Below are positions 1-11,094 of a stretch of DNA of 64,000 nt, piece by piece. Made by a program: the position numbers and the translations under genes. The DNA comes from Atherix ibis (lineage: Eukaryota; Arthropoda; Insecta; Diptera; Athericidae). The DNA lies in NCBI GenBank assembly GCA_958298945.1, contig OY282605.1, forward strand, positions 38,046,811-38,110,810, given 5' to 3'. Position 1 is the stretch's first letter. Every line of letters starts with the position of its first letter. The notes under the pieces are model-generated. The model was not told where the DNA came from. It worked only from the letters and a program-made list of their open reading frames with translations, and did not search any database.

Positions 1-640
1 ATTATTATGATAAAAAAACTATCTCCAACTTTTAGTGATATTAAGAAAATTTATTTTTATAATTAAAGAATTTACAAGAGTTTTTCTTAATCCTATCACT
101 TGTATTCGTAGAAGAAAATCCCCCAAAAATTGCTTACAAACTAATTTTTTTGTTTAAAATTTTTTTTAATTAAAAAAAAATTTCAAATTTAATCGTTTCG
201 GTTTTTAAATAAAATCTCACATAAAAAGAATTAATTAAAAGAATATTTATTTTTTTCTAAATTATTTTAAAATTCATTTTTTATTGTTTAAAAAAAAATC
301 GTAAAACAATTTTTTTGGTATAGTATCAGTTCTTCGAAAATTTTCAATTACTTGTTATCTTTTTTTTCCCTCAAATACAATTAATTAAAATATCTTCTTT
401 TGGGAAATTCTTGTCCAACCAGCTAACAAAATGCATTTTCGTTTAAAAAATAAAATTTTGCAAGGACAATGATCGAAATTAAATTGAAGTTTTTTTTTAT
501 TATCTAAAACTTTATTTTCCAATTGAAATCAAATCGAAATTTGTTGTTCGACTCTTTTCCAAAAAGTAATTTTTCAGTTGAATTATCGCCTCAGGGTTTT
601 ATTTTTCCATTTTAAATTTTATTCGCTTAAAGTCAAGGCT
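1..640. other. AT-rich sequence without a gene
   Basis: Long A and T runs and no open frame of useful length. I see no repeat boundary or recognisable element here. Confidence 0.6.
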
Positions 641-909
641 ACTTTTGAAGGTCACAGTATGACACATCAACTAATTACTAAAAAGTGTACGTCTGAGAAA
701 TTCTAAACTATAAAACTTTACATATACTGGAGGTAGACTACATCAATGCTACAAGTAGGAGAGTACATTAGAAAAAATGCTGGCAACAAAAAACCACGTC
801 AAATGCCAACTGTGTGCTCGTTGTTATGAGAAGAACACATACTGACACCTGTAATTGCCAAAGGAATAAACTGAATCGAGTAAGAAGACTCCAATTTCAA
901 TTCGATTCG

Positions 910-1119
910 CTATTGATTCGTGCACTTAGGAAGGCATACACTCTTAGGAATTTCAGTCCATCCAATTGAGAAATTACAAGGTCTGCCAATCAACAAGTCT
1001 GCATCGTAAACTTTTGCAAATGTCCGATTTATAGAATCAAGAACATGCGGGTCTATGCCCGTGTCTTGATCTCAACCGATTCCCCATTCAATATGATTCA
1101 ACTCTGAACAGAATCGCAT
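910..1119 (-). other. Unrecognised broken open frame in low-copy DNA
   Basis: On the minus strand an ATG at 1119 opens a frame of 69 codons before a TAG, broken by one in-frame TGA at codon 16. The part after the TGA is cysteine-containing (motifs GRPCNFSIGW and SVCLPKC) and does not look like translated AT-rich filler. The surrounding 640-1240 is more complex in base composition than its flanks. I do not recognise the protein family. It could be an exon remnant, a piece of a retroelement, or chance. Confidence 0.2.
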
Positions 1120-1689
1120 TTATTTCTCGTATGAGTTTTGATTATTTTGGATTAATTGAAAAATTCGATACATTCTCACACGTTACTACTAATTGGATTT
1201 TTTTTCTCCCAATGTCCAATGCTGTGATTATAGACGTTCAGAATTCCATCTTGATTAGCAAAAAACCAACAATGAAAAATCAATAAAATTAACTAAATAT
1301 AACTGAAAGAAAATGTTATTTTTATAGAATAATAATTAATTGTAAAAAAAAAATATTTAAATATAAAAGTGATTTTGGAAATGTTTTTTTTTCTGGTAAT
1401 GTTAAAAAGCTGGTTTAGTTCTAATACTCACTACCATAAACCATACCCTAAAGTTTGATATCTAAGACTGTATGTAGACAAACGTTTGACATAGAAACCA
1501 TACCCAAGACCTTAAACAGTAGAACTAAATAAACGATATTCTGCCCATTTGGCAACTAAATTGACTAAATCCCGCATTTCCGCAATTTTCTAAATTCATT
1601 TTTTTTTATTTAACCTTAAAAAAACTAACAAACTTTGAAAAATGTAACCACATAAAATAATTCCGATTTCACTAACCCTTAACCACTTT

Positions 1690-1960
1690 ACTAATGATAA
1701 CTGGAACCTCTTATCCACACGCTATGTGAAGTTGGAAAAATGGCCTCATGGTCGTGTCGCTACAAACTGACCCCTGGTCACATGTCTTAGGGAGCTTATA
1801 AATAAACAACAAGCAACTTTAAACTTTTAGAAAAACCTTCAAAACTAATAATGGACGGGAAAGTACTTTTCTATTGTGTATTGTGGACCTACTAAAACCA
1901 ATATGGACTTACGCACTGAAATTCTAATCGAATCCTGTGAGTCCAATGAAAAATAGTTTG
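1690..1960 (+). mobile_element. Jockey-type non-LTR retrotransposon fragment, 3' part of RT ORF
   Basis: The segment encodes LLKPIWTYALKF, matching the LKPIWTYG motif that lies C-terminal to the RT domain in jockey-clade elements. Upstream, stop-broken sequence matches the spaced leucine/lysine region that precedes this motif. Close relatives occur at 6120-6410 (minus), 22540-22740 and 51050-51300, so this is one interspersed family. No poly(A) tail or intact ORF remains. It runs directly into mariner B at about 1985. Confidence 0.65.
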
Positions 1961-1984
1961 AAAAATTGGCGATACTCAATTATT

Positions 1985-3055
1985 ACCTCTTCAAACAGCT
2001 TATAAGTCAGTTGTTGTTTGAGGTGCAGTAAAAGCTTCAATCTTACCTGGTAGCTATGCGACCTTATACGAGGTCTGTTCAAAAAGTATCGTGAATTTTG
2101 AATTTCCGCTGGTTACGTATATTCGATTTTGAATTTTTTTTTGTGGCGTTATGTTGGTACTCAAGTTTCTCCCTTATGCCGACAGGGTCGGCCATTTTGA
2201 ATGTTCAGTTAATTTTTGACAGTTGCTTGGCTGGCACGTGTTTTGGCTCGTCTTCGATTTTTGCCCATTCCAAAAAATGGATCAAAGAATCTGTTTCGGG
2301 AACAAGAAAAAGTCACAAGGGGCCAGATCTGGGGAATACGGTGGCTGCGGCATTATTAGTATGTTGTTTTTGGTCAAAAATTCGCGTACAAGCAACGATG
2401 CGTGATCATCCAATTTTTGTTCTTCCACAAATCCGCGTGTTTCTGGCGGATTGCTTCGCGCAACTTGCGCATAACTTGAAGGTAATATTTATTATTGACC
2501 GTTCTGCCCTGTGGCAAGAACACATGATGCACCACGCCCCTGCAATCGAAGAAAACTGTAAGCAAAACCTTCACATTCGACCGAACTTGGCACGCTTTTT
2601 TCGGTTTTGGCTCGTAGGACAGCTTCTATTGGGATGATCTAGCTTTGGTTTCCACGTCATAACCATAAACCCATCATTCGTCACGATTTATGACACTCTG
2701 GAGCAAATTTGGGTCGTCGCCCAAAAATCGTAGACGAGCCAAAACATGTGTAAGCAAAGCAGCTGTCCAAAATTAACTGAATATTGAAAATGGCCAAACT
2801 TGTCGGCATAAGTGAGAGACAAGAGTGCCAACATAACGCCACACAAAAATCGAAAATTGAATATACGTAAACCGCGGAAATTCAAAATTCGCGATACTTT
2901 TTGAACAGTCCTCGTACAGTATAATAAGTGACCATGTGTTTTTGAAGTACGTTGGAATAGTGCAATTTGGAGCGGGAAGCTTATGAATTTAGGCCAAATC
3001 AGAAGCTTGGCGTCTTTTAAAGGCATTTTAAGCAAATCCGATAGATTTGCTAACA
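1985..3055 (+). mobile_element. Mariner B remnant (B1), split by a mariner A insertion
   Basis: The 5' piece at 1985-2066 contains the block ending GTAGCTATGCGACC, shared with 38441-38560 and 52260-52330. It resumes at 2915 with GTGTTTTTGAAGTACGT, which is the continuation seen uninterrupted at 52335-52370. The mariner A copy at 2069-2914 is therefore nested inside it, with TA on both sides. Only the 5' leader and a little of the N-terminal coding region survive. Confidence 0.55.
2069..2914 (-). mobile_element. Mariner A copy A1, non-autonomous, with two 5' ends facing each other
   Basis: This 846-bp element is flanked by TA at 2067-2068 and 2915-2916, the target duplication expected for mariner. 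Its right end (2730-2914, read on the minus strand) is a normal 5' end, followed after a large deletion by part of the catalytic domain (minus frame at 2374-2574 with LLTVFFDCRGVVHH and WKNKNW). The left end (2069-2300) is not the 3' end but a second copy of the 5' end, inverted, running through the start codon region MDQRI. The join falls just after the coding for DLAPCDFF, the third catalytic Asp region. It cannot encode an active transposase. Confidence 0.8.
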
Positions 3056-4560
3056 AATAATTTCAAATTTTTTATTTAAAAATAATCATCAACGCGGTAA
3101 AAGATTGTGCACGTTTAATATTAGTTCTCACAATTTTTTATTGTACGTAAAAAAGTGCTTCACATTTTTCTAGGTCATTCGAAATACACCTATTCTAAGA
3201 GACGCTTGGTTTTTTTGAAAACTAATTGTAATGGACATAGATCAGAATTAGTTTTAGCATCAATGGCAAAAATGAAAGTAAAGGCAAAAATGCTAACATC
3301 AATGGCAAAAATGAAAAGTAAGGGACAAAGATGGCTACCCTGAGCGGCATCACAGATAGAACTTTAATGATACTTGATGTAGTTGGTCGTATCTGTTAAA
3401 TAGGTTCCAAATACAAATCTTTAAATTAATACCTTTTAAATTGTTCTACTTACTTCTATGTCGCCCCGTAACCTTTTACATTATTAAATATTAAATAAAA
3501 CTGTAATTTTTTTAAACAAAATTCGCTACTGGTATTCATTGACAATAAATAGTTTCATAAGCCACTGCCGTTAGCAAAGATTTTCTCTATAATATTTTGT
3601 TAGATAAATGTTGTTTTACCGAAAAAAATAAATTTACTGTAAAACACAAACACCAATTAAACCTACCCTCCCCCCTTCCCCATAAAAACTTTCAATAATT
3701 TTTATTTATAAATTTTCGGTTTTTTTTTAAATTCTAGATCAAAGTTAATGCTGCCGGTTTTGTCTGGGTAAGTGTCATTTTATAACAGTTTGTTTTTATT
3801 TAATTTACATTTGTCTATAATTCTTATAACAATAGAAAATAGAAAAGTTTAAATATAAAAAAAAATTATATGAAAATTCCACATCGCAAAGCAAATCAAA
3901 ATGGAGTATTTTTCGTATGCGTATAACAGTTCGATATGAAACTGTTATACTCTCGTTTATATTGCCTTTATAACAGTTCACAATAAATTTTATTTTTATT
4001 ATTTATTTTTAATATGCTTCTACGAAAAGATAAAAACAGAAAAAAAATCAATTAGAATATATCAAACCTAATGTCGCCGAATGTGATAATCGTAAATTTC
4101 GAAAAATTGTTAAGCCAATAATGCAACGTGTTCGTTGGTGTTAAAACATTTCATTATTCTTCAGCTAGTGTGGAAGTTAATGAGGGGGTGGGTGCCATCA
4201 ATTAATACGCAATTCCATTTTATAGATTATTTTTGTGTTATTAATTAGGGCAGGAAAAAAAGCATGCATGTACAATACAAAATAAAGTAGATATAAAAGA
4301 AAAAATGTAGCTGATTAAAAGGAAAAAATATTTAACTTTATTACACACAGACACAAAAAAAACAACAACACAGAAATCTTACTTAATTAGGAGGCGAAAT
4401 ACATAAAAAGAATTTTTGATTAGCCGATAAAATGATTATAAGTAAATCGCTTGTTAAATAAAATAATGCTCATACAAAAACCTAAATGAATGTGCAAAAA
4501 AACAGATCAGGTTAGAATGTGTGGTGTGTTATGGTACAATATTAAAATTTTTTAAGGACG
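3056..4560. other. AT-rich spacer with small repeats
   Basis: No gene seen. At 3255-3340 the phrase ATCAATGGCAAAAATGAAA is repeated with about 40 bp spacing. At 3921-3950 an 11-bp perfect inverted repeat (GTATAACAGTT and its complement) surrounds an 8-nt loop, and TTATAACAGTT recurs nearby at about 3780 and 3966. Confidence 0.5.
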
Positions 4561-4613
4561 GGATAGTGAAGTTCTAAAGGATTATGGCCAAGGATGGACG
4601 ACCATACATAGAG

Positions 4614-4665
4614 AGCTCATTATTCTGCTAGGCATAGCTGTCAGTAGCTCATTATTCTGCTAGGC
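4614..4665. repeat. Exact 20-bp direct repeat
   Basis: AGCTCATTATTCTGCTAGGC occurs at 4614-4633 and again at 4646-4665. The surrounding 4550-4800 is higher in GC than its flanks and ends in an A-rich, GAAGAAGAA-like tract, which would fit the 3' end of a retroelement. I could not identify the family. Confidence 0.6.
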
Positions 4666-4837
4666 GATAGCGCGAGGGTTTGAAGTTTCAGCTAAGATGT
4701 GCTCCCACACCCACCATAAAAAAAATCATGCCGGAATCAATAGGGTATAATGAAGACACCCGAAGGTGTTAAGTTCTCCATGGGAGGGGACGTAGAAAAA
4801 AAGAAGAAGAAAATGGTGAAAACTAACGAAAATGGTG

Positions 4838-4972
4838 ATTTTTTGTAGCGTCATGTTGGTACTCATGTCTCTCACTTATGCCGATAAGTTCGGCCATTTT
4901 GAATGTTCAGTTAATTTTTGGCAGCTGCTTTGCTTGGACGTGTTTTGGCTCGTCTTCGATTTTTGCCCATTT
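4838..4972 (+). mobile_element. Mariner A 5' fragment (A2)
   Basis: About 130 bp of the mariner A 5' untranslated region, including CTCACTTATGCCGATAAGTT and GACGTGTTTTGGCTCGTC, matches 5195-5325 and 21018-21135. The terminal inverted repeat and coding region are missing. It ends abruptly at about 4972 in mariner B sequence. Confidence 0.7.
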
Positions 4973-6110
4973 TACGATCGTCCTTTTTAAAAAATTTCGA
5001 CACGACACGCGTTTCAACTTTTTGTAAGTCAAACTTGTGGATTCAGCATGCTTAACAGAAAATTTTAACAGCTCCAAATTCACTGTTCTACTTTTCATAA
5101 CGCGTTACAAAAACACATCTTCACATACGAGGTCTGTTCAAAAAATATCACGAATTTTGAATTTCCGCGGGTTACGTATATTCGATTTTAGATTTTTTGT
5201 AGCGTCATGTTGGTACTCATGTCTCTCACTTATGCCGATAAGTTCGGCCATTTTGAATGTTCAGTTAATTTTTGACAGCTGCTTTGCTTGCACGTGTTTT
5301 GTCTCGTCTTCGATTTTTGCCCATTTTTTGACCAAAAATAGCATCGCATTAACATTGCTATGGAGCTGTTGGACTCGGTCCGGGACGACCCAAATTTCCT
5401 TCAGAGTGTCATAACTGGTGACGAATGATGGGTTTATGGTTATGACGTGGAAACCAAAGCTCAATCATCCCAATAGAAGCTGTCCTACGAGCCAAAACCG
5501 AAAAAAGCGTGCCAAGTTCGGTCGAATGTGAAGGTTGTTCTTACAGTTTTCTTCGATTGCAGGGGCATGGTGCATCATGTGTTCTTGCCACAGGGTAGAA
5601 CGGTCAATAAGGAATATTACCTGCAAGTTATGCGCAAGTTGCGCGAAGCAATCCGCCAGAAACGCCCGAATTTGTGAAAGAACAAAAATGGGTTTTTGCC
5701 ATTTTTTGCCAAAAAGAATACACTAATAATGCCGCAGCCACCGTATTCCCTAGATCTGGCCCCCTGTAACTTTTTCGTGTTCCCGAAAATGAAGAGCCCC
5801 ATGAAAGGACGACGCTACACTACGATTGAGGAGATAAAGACTGTATCGAAGGAGGAGTTGAACAAGATCACAAAAAATGATTTTTTGAAGTGCTTCGAGA
5901 ATTGGAAAAAACGTTGGCACAAGTGTATAATATCTGTTGGGGATTACTTTGAAGGGGACAAAATAGATATTCATAAATAAATAAATAATTTTTGAAAAAC
6001 ACAAAATTTGCGATAGTTTTTGAACAGACCTCGTATTATGCTGTGTGGGGTCGAATGGCTACCGGGTGAGACTGAAGCTTTTAACGTAAGTCAAGATTGC
6101 TCTCAATGGT
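4972..6110 (-). mobile_element. Mariner B remnant (B2), split by mariner A3
   Basis: On the minus strand 5125-4972 carries a mariner N-terminal segment (residues MKSRTVNLELLKFSVKH, then SLTYKKLKRVS), matching the corresponding region of B5 and B6. The 5' leader with GGTAGCCATTCGACC lies at 6036-6110 on the same strand. The two parts are separated by mariner A3, flanked by TA. The arrangement mirrors B1. Confidence 0.55.
5128..6033 (+). mobile_element. Mariner A copy A3, internally deleted
   Basis: A 906-bp element bounded by TA at 5126-5127 and 6034-6035, with both normal mariner ends (CGAGGTCTGTTC at left, GAACAGACCTCG at right). The N-terminal half of the transposase is deleted. The catalytic half remains in broken frames: VRDDPNF, ITGDE, YGYDVETKAQSSQ, LPQGRTVNKEYYLQVMRKL, then SLDLAPCNFFVFPKMKSP and the C-terminus GDYFEGDKIDIHK ending at 5980. 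The second catalytic motif HHDNAPAH is deleted, the third Asp is Asn (APCNF), and there are in-frame stops. It is dead. Confidence 0.85.
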
Positions 6111-6119
6111 CGCAGTCTA

Positions 6120-6480
6120 AGTGTGTGCTCAATTTCGGAAAGTATTTTTGATAAATTTGAATTCGAAAAAAATATTGTGCGTAAGTCCATATTGGTTTTA
6201 GTAGTGCACTTTAGAAAAGTGCCTTGCTGTACATTGTTAGTTTGAAAGTTTACTTAGGAGTTTATAGCTGCTTGTTGTTTATTTATAAGCTCCCTAAGAC
6301 ATATGATCAGGGGCTACTTTGTAACGCCAAGCCCATGAAGCCGTTGTGCGAACTTCATATAGCATGTGGAAAAATGTTCTATATATTTGCTGGCCAACAA
6401 GCATCAAACTATTATCAAACTCTGTATGATCGCGTAGCTACCAGACGATGCAGATATTGAAACTTGTACGCATTGTTGCC
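6120..6480 (-). mobile_element. Jockey RT fragment, inverted partner of 1690-1960
   Basis: Read on the minus strand it contains CCAATATGGACTTACGCA (KPIWTYA) and the upstream block GTCTTAGGGAGCTTATAAAT, both shared with 1690-1910. A further scrap resembling the mariner B leader (GGTAGCTACGCGATC on the minus strand) sits at about 6410-6460. Confidence 0.6.
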
Positions 6481-8897
6481 AGATCGCTCTCACTTTTTAA
6501 CCTTAATTTTTTTGTACGAATAAATCTATAACAATTTATTTTTAATTCTCAGTAACAATAATTATCCCAGTAATTTTTCTGACACCATAAATTTCTATAA
6601 ATTTTTACTCGATTAAAAGTCATTTTCATTTTCTTTACAGTAAAGTGGCATAATTATTTTTAAATATGGCAACTGGGATATTCCAGTTCACTTTATTATT
6701 TGTTAATTAATCATTTGATACTAAATACCAATTTTATTATTAAATTTTCAATAAAATTTCTAGAAGTTTATTAACTTGAAAATCTGTCTTCGGTCTATCC
6801 ACAAAATCCACCTTAGCAGTATTGAAAACGTTCAAATCATTAATTATGCCTCATAATTTAAATACATTTGAAAAGTTTGTCTTCATTTAAATAAAAGCTC
6901 CCGGACGGCAAATATTCAATTAGTATTTTCTTAGAAACATGTGCTCTTATTAAATTAGTTTTGATGAAGGTGGAAAGGACGAACGACGACTATGGGTGTT
7001 TTTAGAAAAGCGAATGAGAAGAAAAAAAACCATTTCATATAGAATAGACTAATCCTGTTTCTGTGGGTTATAACTGGCAAGAGGTTGGACGGTTTGAGTA
7101 ATTTTTCTACCATGAAAAAGGTTAACTACATTTTAATATCGATTTCTATTGGATTTGTTACAAATCCTATTTATAGATGCACATATTTCCTAATCGGAAT
7201 GACTAAGAGTCATTTCGAATTCGTCCTTTTCATTGCTAATCGCTGATTAAAGTGACAAACTTATATGCTCGATTAAGCGCGAGTGTAGAAAGTCGATTTC
7301 AGATCATATTTAATATTTGTTCAGCTCATTGCGCTAACGCATATTGTCCTGTGATGCGAAATAATAATAGAAGCCTTTAGCCTCATGAAAGTGCAAATGT
7401 TAAACTTAATGAGAGGTGAACAATTATTCTTGGCAAATCTATAATATTCAAAGGGTTTCTTCTCTTCACCTACCATCATGGAGGTGATTTTTACAATTAT
7501 CAGAATTTTCCTCATTCTAGGATAATATTTTTTGGAAAAATAAAATTAAACGATTAATATTTATGATTAAAATTGAAAGAAATCAAAAAAATATACAATA
7601 AAATAAAGTTTAGCAAAAAGGAAATTAAAATAAATTTGTTTGGAAAAATAAAAAGAACATTGAAAAAACAAAGAAAAAAATCATAAACGCTCGGAAAAAA
7701 ATATAAAATTATTTTCCAATAAAAAAAAATTATGTTAAAAACTAAAAAATTTAATAAAAAAAATAATTTACAAAATTCTTTTAATAAACAAAAAATTTGA
7801 GAAAAATTGAAAACTTTTTATGAGAACTAATTTTATGTGTATTTAATTTAAGAAAAAAATCCCTCAAAATAAACTTAAAATTCCTTGAAAAAATTTGAAA
7901 CGAAAATACTTAATTTTTAATTGAAAAAAACAAATACATTTTTAAGCAACTAAAATTAAGGACAAAAAAATCAGATTTTCAGCAATAAAACCAATTAAAT
8001 ATTTTTGTCAGTGTGGGTTTGATAAATCTTAAAAAATAAAATTTGTTCAAAGCAAAACTGACGAAAATTTAAAAAATAAAAGTTAAAAAACCATAAATAT
8101 TATAATTAAAATTAAAAAAAAAAAATATTAACAAAATTCTTTTAGTAACAAAAAGTTTCAGAAAAATTAAAAACTTTTTATAAGAAATATTTTTTACTTA
8201 TTAAAATTCCTTTAAACCATTTCAAATTAAAATACTTGATTTTTAATTGAAAATAACAAATACATTTTTAAGCAACTAAAATTAAGGATAAAAACAGATT
8301 TTTAGCAATAAAAACAATTAATTATTTTTGTTAGTTTGGATTTCGAAAAATAAAATTTATTGAAAAAAAAAGCATTTTCATTCAAAATTTGTTTTTTAAT
8401 AAAAATTTTTATAAAAAAAGTAAAAAATAATAATAAAAAAACAAAATAAAAATTAAAAACAAAATTTGTCATTTATTTCCTAAAATGATTTTTACCAGAA
8501 TTTTACTTAGCTTTTTTTTTAAATTAAAAAATTATTTAATTTTTTTACCAGAATTTTACCAGAATTTTACTCAGCTTTTTTAAAGTTTCCGATTTTTTTT
8601 TGTTATTTTAAAAATGAATTTTTTAATTTAACAGTTTTTATAAAAAAAAAATTTGTTTAATTTTTGTTAAAATAATCTGTTCTGAAGTCTACTAGAAGAG
8701 TTTTTTTAAAATATTTTTTAAATTCATTAATTTAAATTTTCTTTAAATTTTACTAAAATATTTTTACTATTAATTATAAAATAATATTTTTATATGTGAT
8801 ATTTGGTATTCTTTATGATTTAATTTAAATAAAAAATGTTTTTTTAAATAAATTCTAACATAAATAGTCATTTGACAGGATTTAGACTCTAATGTAG
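6480..8897. other. AT-rich gene-free stretch
   Basis: No coding signal recognised. 6900-7540 is somewhat more complex but has no ORF I can name. From about 7550 to 8870 the sequence is almost entirely A and T. Confidence 0.5.
7720..8380. repeat. Two-unit direct duplication of AT-rich DNA, offset about 326 bp
   Basis: TAAGCAACTAAAATTAAGGA occurs at 7943 and 8269. Similarity extends on both sides for about 300 bp (ACAAATACATTTTTAAGC, then the AAAAACTTTTTAT and AATTCCTT blocks). The copies differ by substitutions and small indels, so this is an old tandem duplication. Confidence 0.7.
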
Positions 8898-9190
8898 GGT
8901 TATCCAATTTCATGGCTCGGAAAATACTGTCTTGTTAATTGACAGCTGTCAAACACATATGTCAGGTAAGGTCTTGTTTGTTTGGACTAAGCTTTGCAAC
9001 AGATTTAAAAGATTTTGTTTGCTGAAAAAAAATTCTTCAGCAAAATATCAGTGTTTATGTCAATAAGCAAAATTACCTTATGTATGGGGCTCTTAAAACC
9101 CACAAGTGACCGTGGCCATTGTATCCGCAAAATGTGACTGGCTGGTGTGAATTTTGGTCTGAAGGTGCAATTGGAAGAATGGTATTAATT
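8898..9190 (+). mobile_element. Family T remnant (T1)
   Basis: It starts with a degraded family T end (TTATCCAATTTCATGGCTCGG at about 8900) followed by GACAGCTGTCAAA, normally just inside the opposite end. It then has transposase sequence around 9090-9190 encoding PQNVTGWCEFWSEGAIGRM, matching the VTVWCGFWSEG region of this family. Most of the element is missing. Confidence 0.65.
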
Positions 9191-9284
9191 TTTAAAAATT
9201 TCCAAATTCAAGCACAAAACAATTTTTTTTTTGTGTTTGAATTTGGAAAACAGGGCATGAATCACTCTAAAAAATGCATTGCCT

Positions 9285-9640
9285 TTTCTAAAAAAAAATG
9301 GCGGCAGAGGTCCTTAACCTCAACAAACCAGACCTAAAGCTACTCGCGGGCCCTAAGAATTAAGACTACTCTTAATAAGATGGTCAAATCTGACATAAAA
9401 ATTTGCCGTTTTTGTTTTGGAGAGAATGAAACGTCGGACCATCTACTCTGCATTTTGGTGTAGGGTTCCCTGATCCTTACGAGATATCCCGGCTACCAAC
9501 CAATATAATACTGAGGTTCACATCAAAAGCCTCAATATTACTATATTATCTGACTTAGGATTAAGTGGTTTTGAGATTATGTGCCTCTTGGTGGTACCCT
9601 CCTTGTATTATTATTATTATTATTATTATTATTAAAGTTT
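9285..9640 (+). mobile_element. Non-LTR retrotransposon 3' end with TTA-repeat tail
   Basis: Broken frames encode a C-terminal motif ICRFCFGENETSDHLLC, the CxxC...HxxxC arrangement found at the end of many non-LTR retrotransposon ORF2 proteins, preceded by LNLNKPDLKLLAGPKN-like sequence. It ends at 9606-9636 in about nine TTA units, the simple-repeat tail typical of I-clade and related elements. No RT domain remains. Confidence 0.65.
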
Positions 9641-11090
9641 AAAAAAAAATCATTGTAAATAAAGGTTTTTTTTCAAAAAAATTTTTTTCATTTCAAAGTA
9701 TTTCACAATCTAAATGGATTTTTTTTTTATTTCTCATCCAAAAAAAAGACGAAAAGATTTATTGGCAAATATTTTCCAGGAAAAGTTATTATTTAATTAA
9801 AAAGTAACCTACCTTCAGGTTACAAAAAAGCCAATTTTTAATATGAAAATCAATTTTTTTTAAAAATCATTTTCTTATTTTTTCACAGATTTTAAAAGCA
9901 CAAATTTTTTTCTGTAAACTTTTCCTTTTTCTTCGAAATTATTTCATAAATAAAAACCACCTTGATCTAAAATTCCTTTGATTATTTTTTTGATTCTTAT
10001 TAATTTATTAAAAAGTAATTATTTTTATAAAAAGTACTAATTATTATTAATTCTTTCATATAAAATATTTAAGAAAGCATAAATAAACAGCTTGAAAATG
10101 GATTTTCTTTTCCGATTACACAGAGTAGCATGTCGAAAGTCTAAAACCAAATTAATAGTTTCCTCTGGCATTTTCCTTATGAGCCATTATATTCCATAAT
10201 ATCCTGTTCTTGTGTCTTAATTAATATGATTAAGTGACATTCGTTTAGTATGTGGGCGTTACAAGCTTTACTGATGAAAATGTTCATAGCCAGAAGAAAG
10301 CGTTCGCATTCGTTTTAACTAACCGCGGTTAACATTTGTTCGTCTTTTTAACAATTTTTAACAGAGTTTTTAGGTTTTGTATCTTTGCTGGTGTCAAATA
10401 ATTGTAATTATCTCAACAAGCTATCTACAAAGCCATACGTGATTGGAAAATTTCTATTCGCTACCATATTGCGTTTATCGAAAATGCTCTATGGTAAAAG
10501 TGGATTTTTCTAAAACGTGTGTGTAGAGTGTGGAAAATGTGTACGGGTATCGCTCAAGTCGTCAGCCTGTATAAGAGTACGAGTGGGTATCTATTTTGAG
10601 AGAACTAGTTTTTTGGTCGCACCCAAAATTATTGCAACACAAACAACTCGACTACGAGAAAATGTCAATTAATGGGCTGCCGTCGTACTTACAAATAAGC
10701 AACAAAAATTATTATTCAATTTGTTCGACGTGCTCTCCAACTAACTGTTCTGGTTTATTGTACATTTTCAGAACTGAAACTGACCATATTTGCATGTAGA
10801 CTCGTCGATGGTAGTTTTCTTGAATGGCTTGTTCGGAAATTTGTATCAATTCATGTGCTGTTTGTCTCCGCTTGATTTACATTTTCTGAATTCAGTTTAA
10901 ATTGGAAAAGTTACGTACAATTATCATTACTTCGCGTCAATATTTTGTATTTTTAACACAATTTTATTTTTTCTAGTTTATTTAATTTTTTTCTATTTTA
11001 TTTTTATTGAATATGATTTTTTTCCTCCAAATTGTTTACGTACGATTACTTTAGTACTAGAAATTGATAACAGATGAATAATGTCGCTTA
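9640..11090. other. Gene-free stretch, AT-rich then low-copy
   Basis: 9640-10090 is A/T-rich filler. 10090-11050 is less biased and has no recognisable repeat. A 67-codon plus-strand frame at 10596-10799 has no family I recognise. This block could be host regulatory or intronic DNA. Confidence 0.4.
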
Positions 11091-11094
11091 AGAG

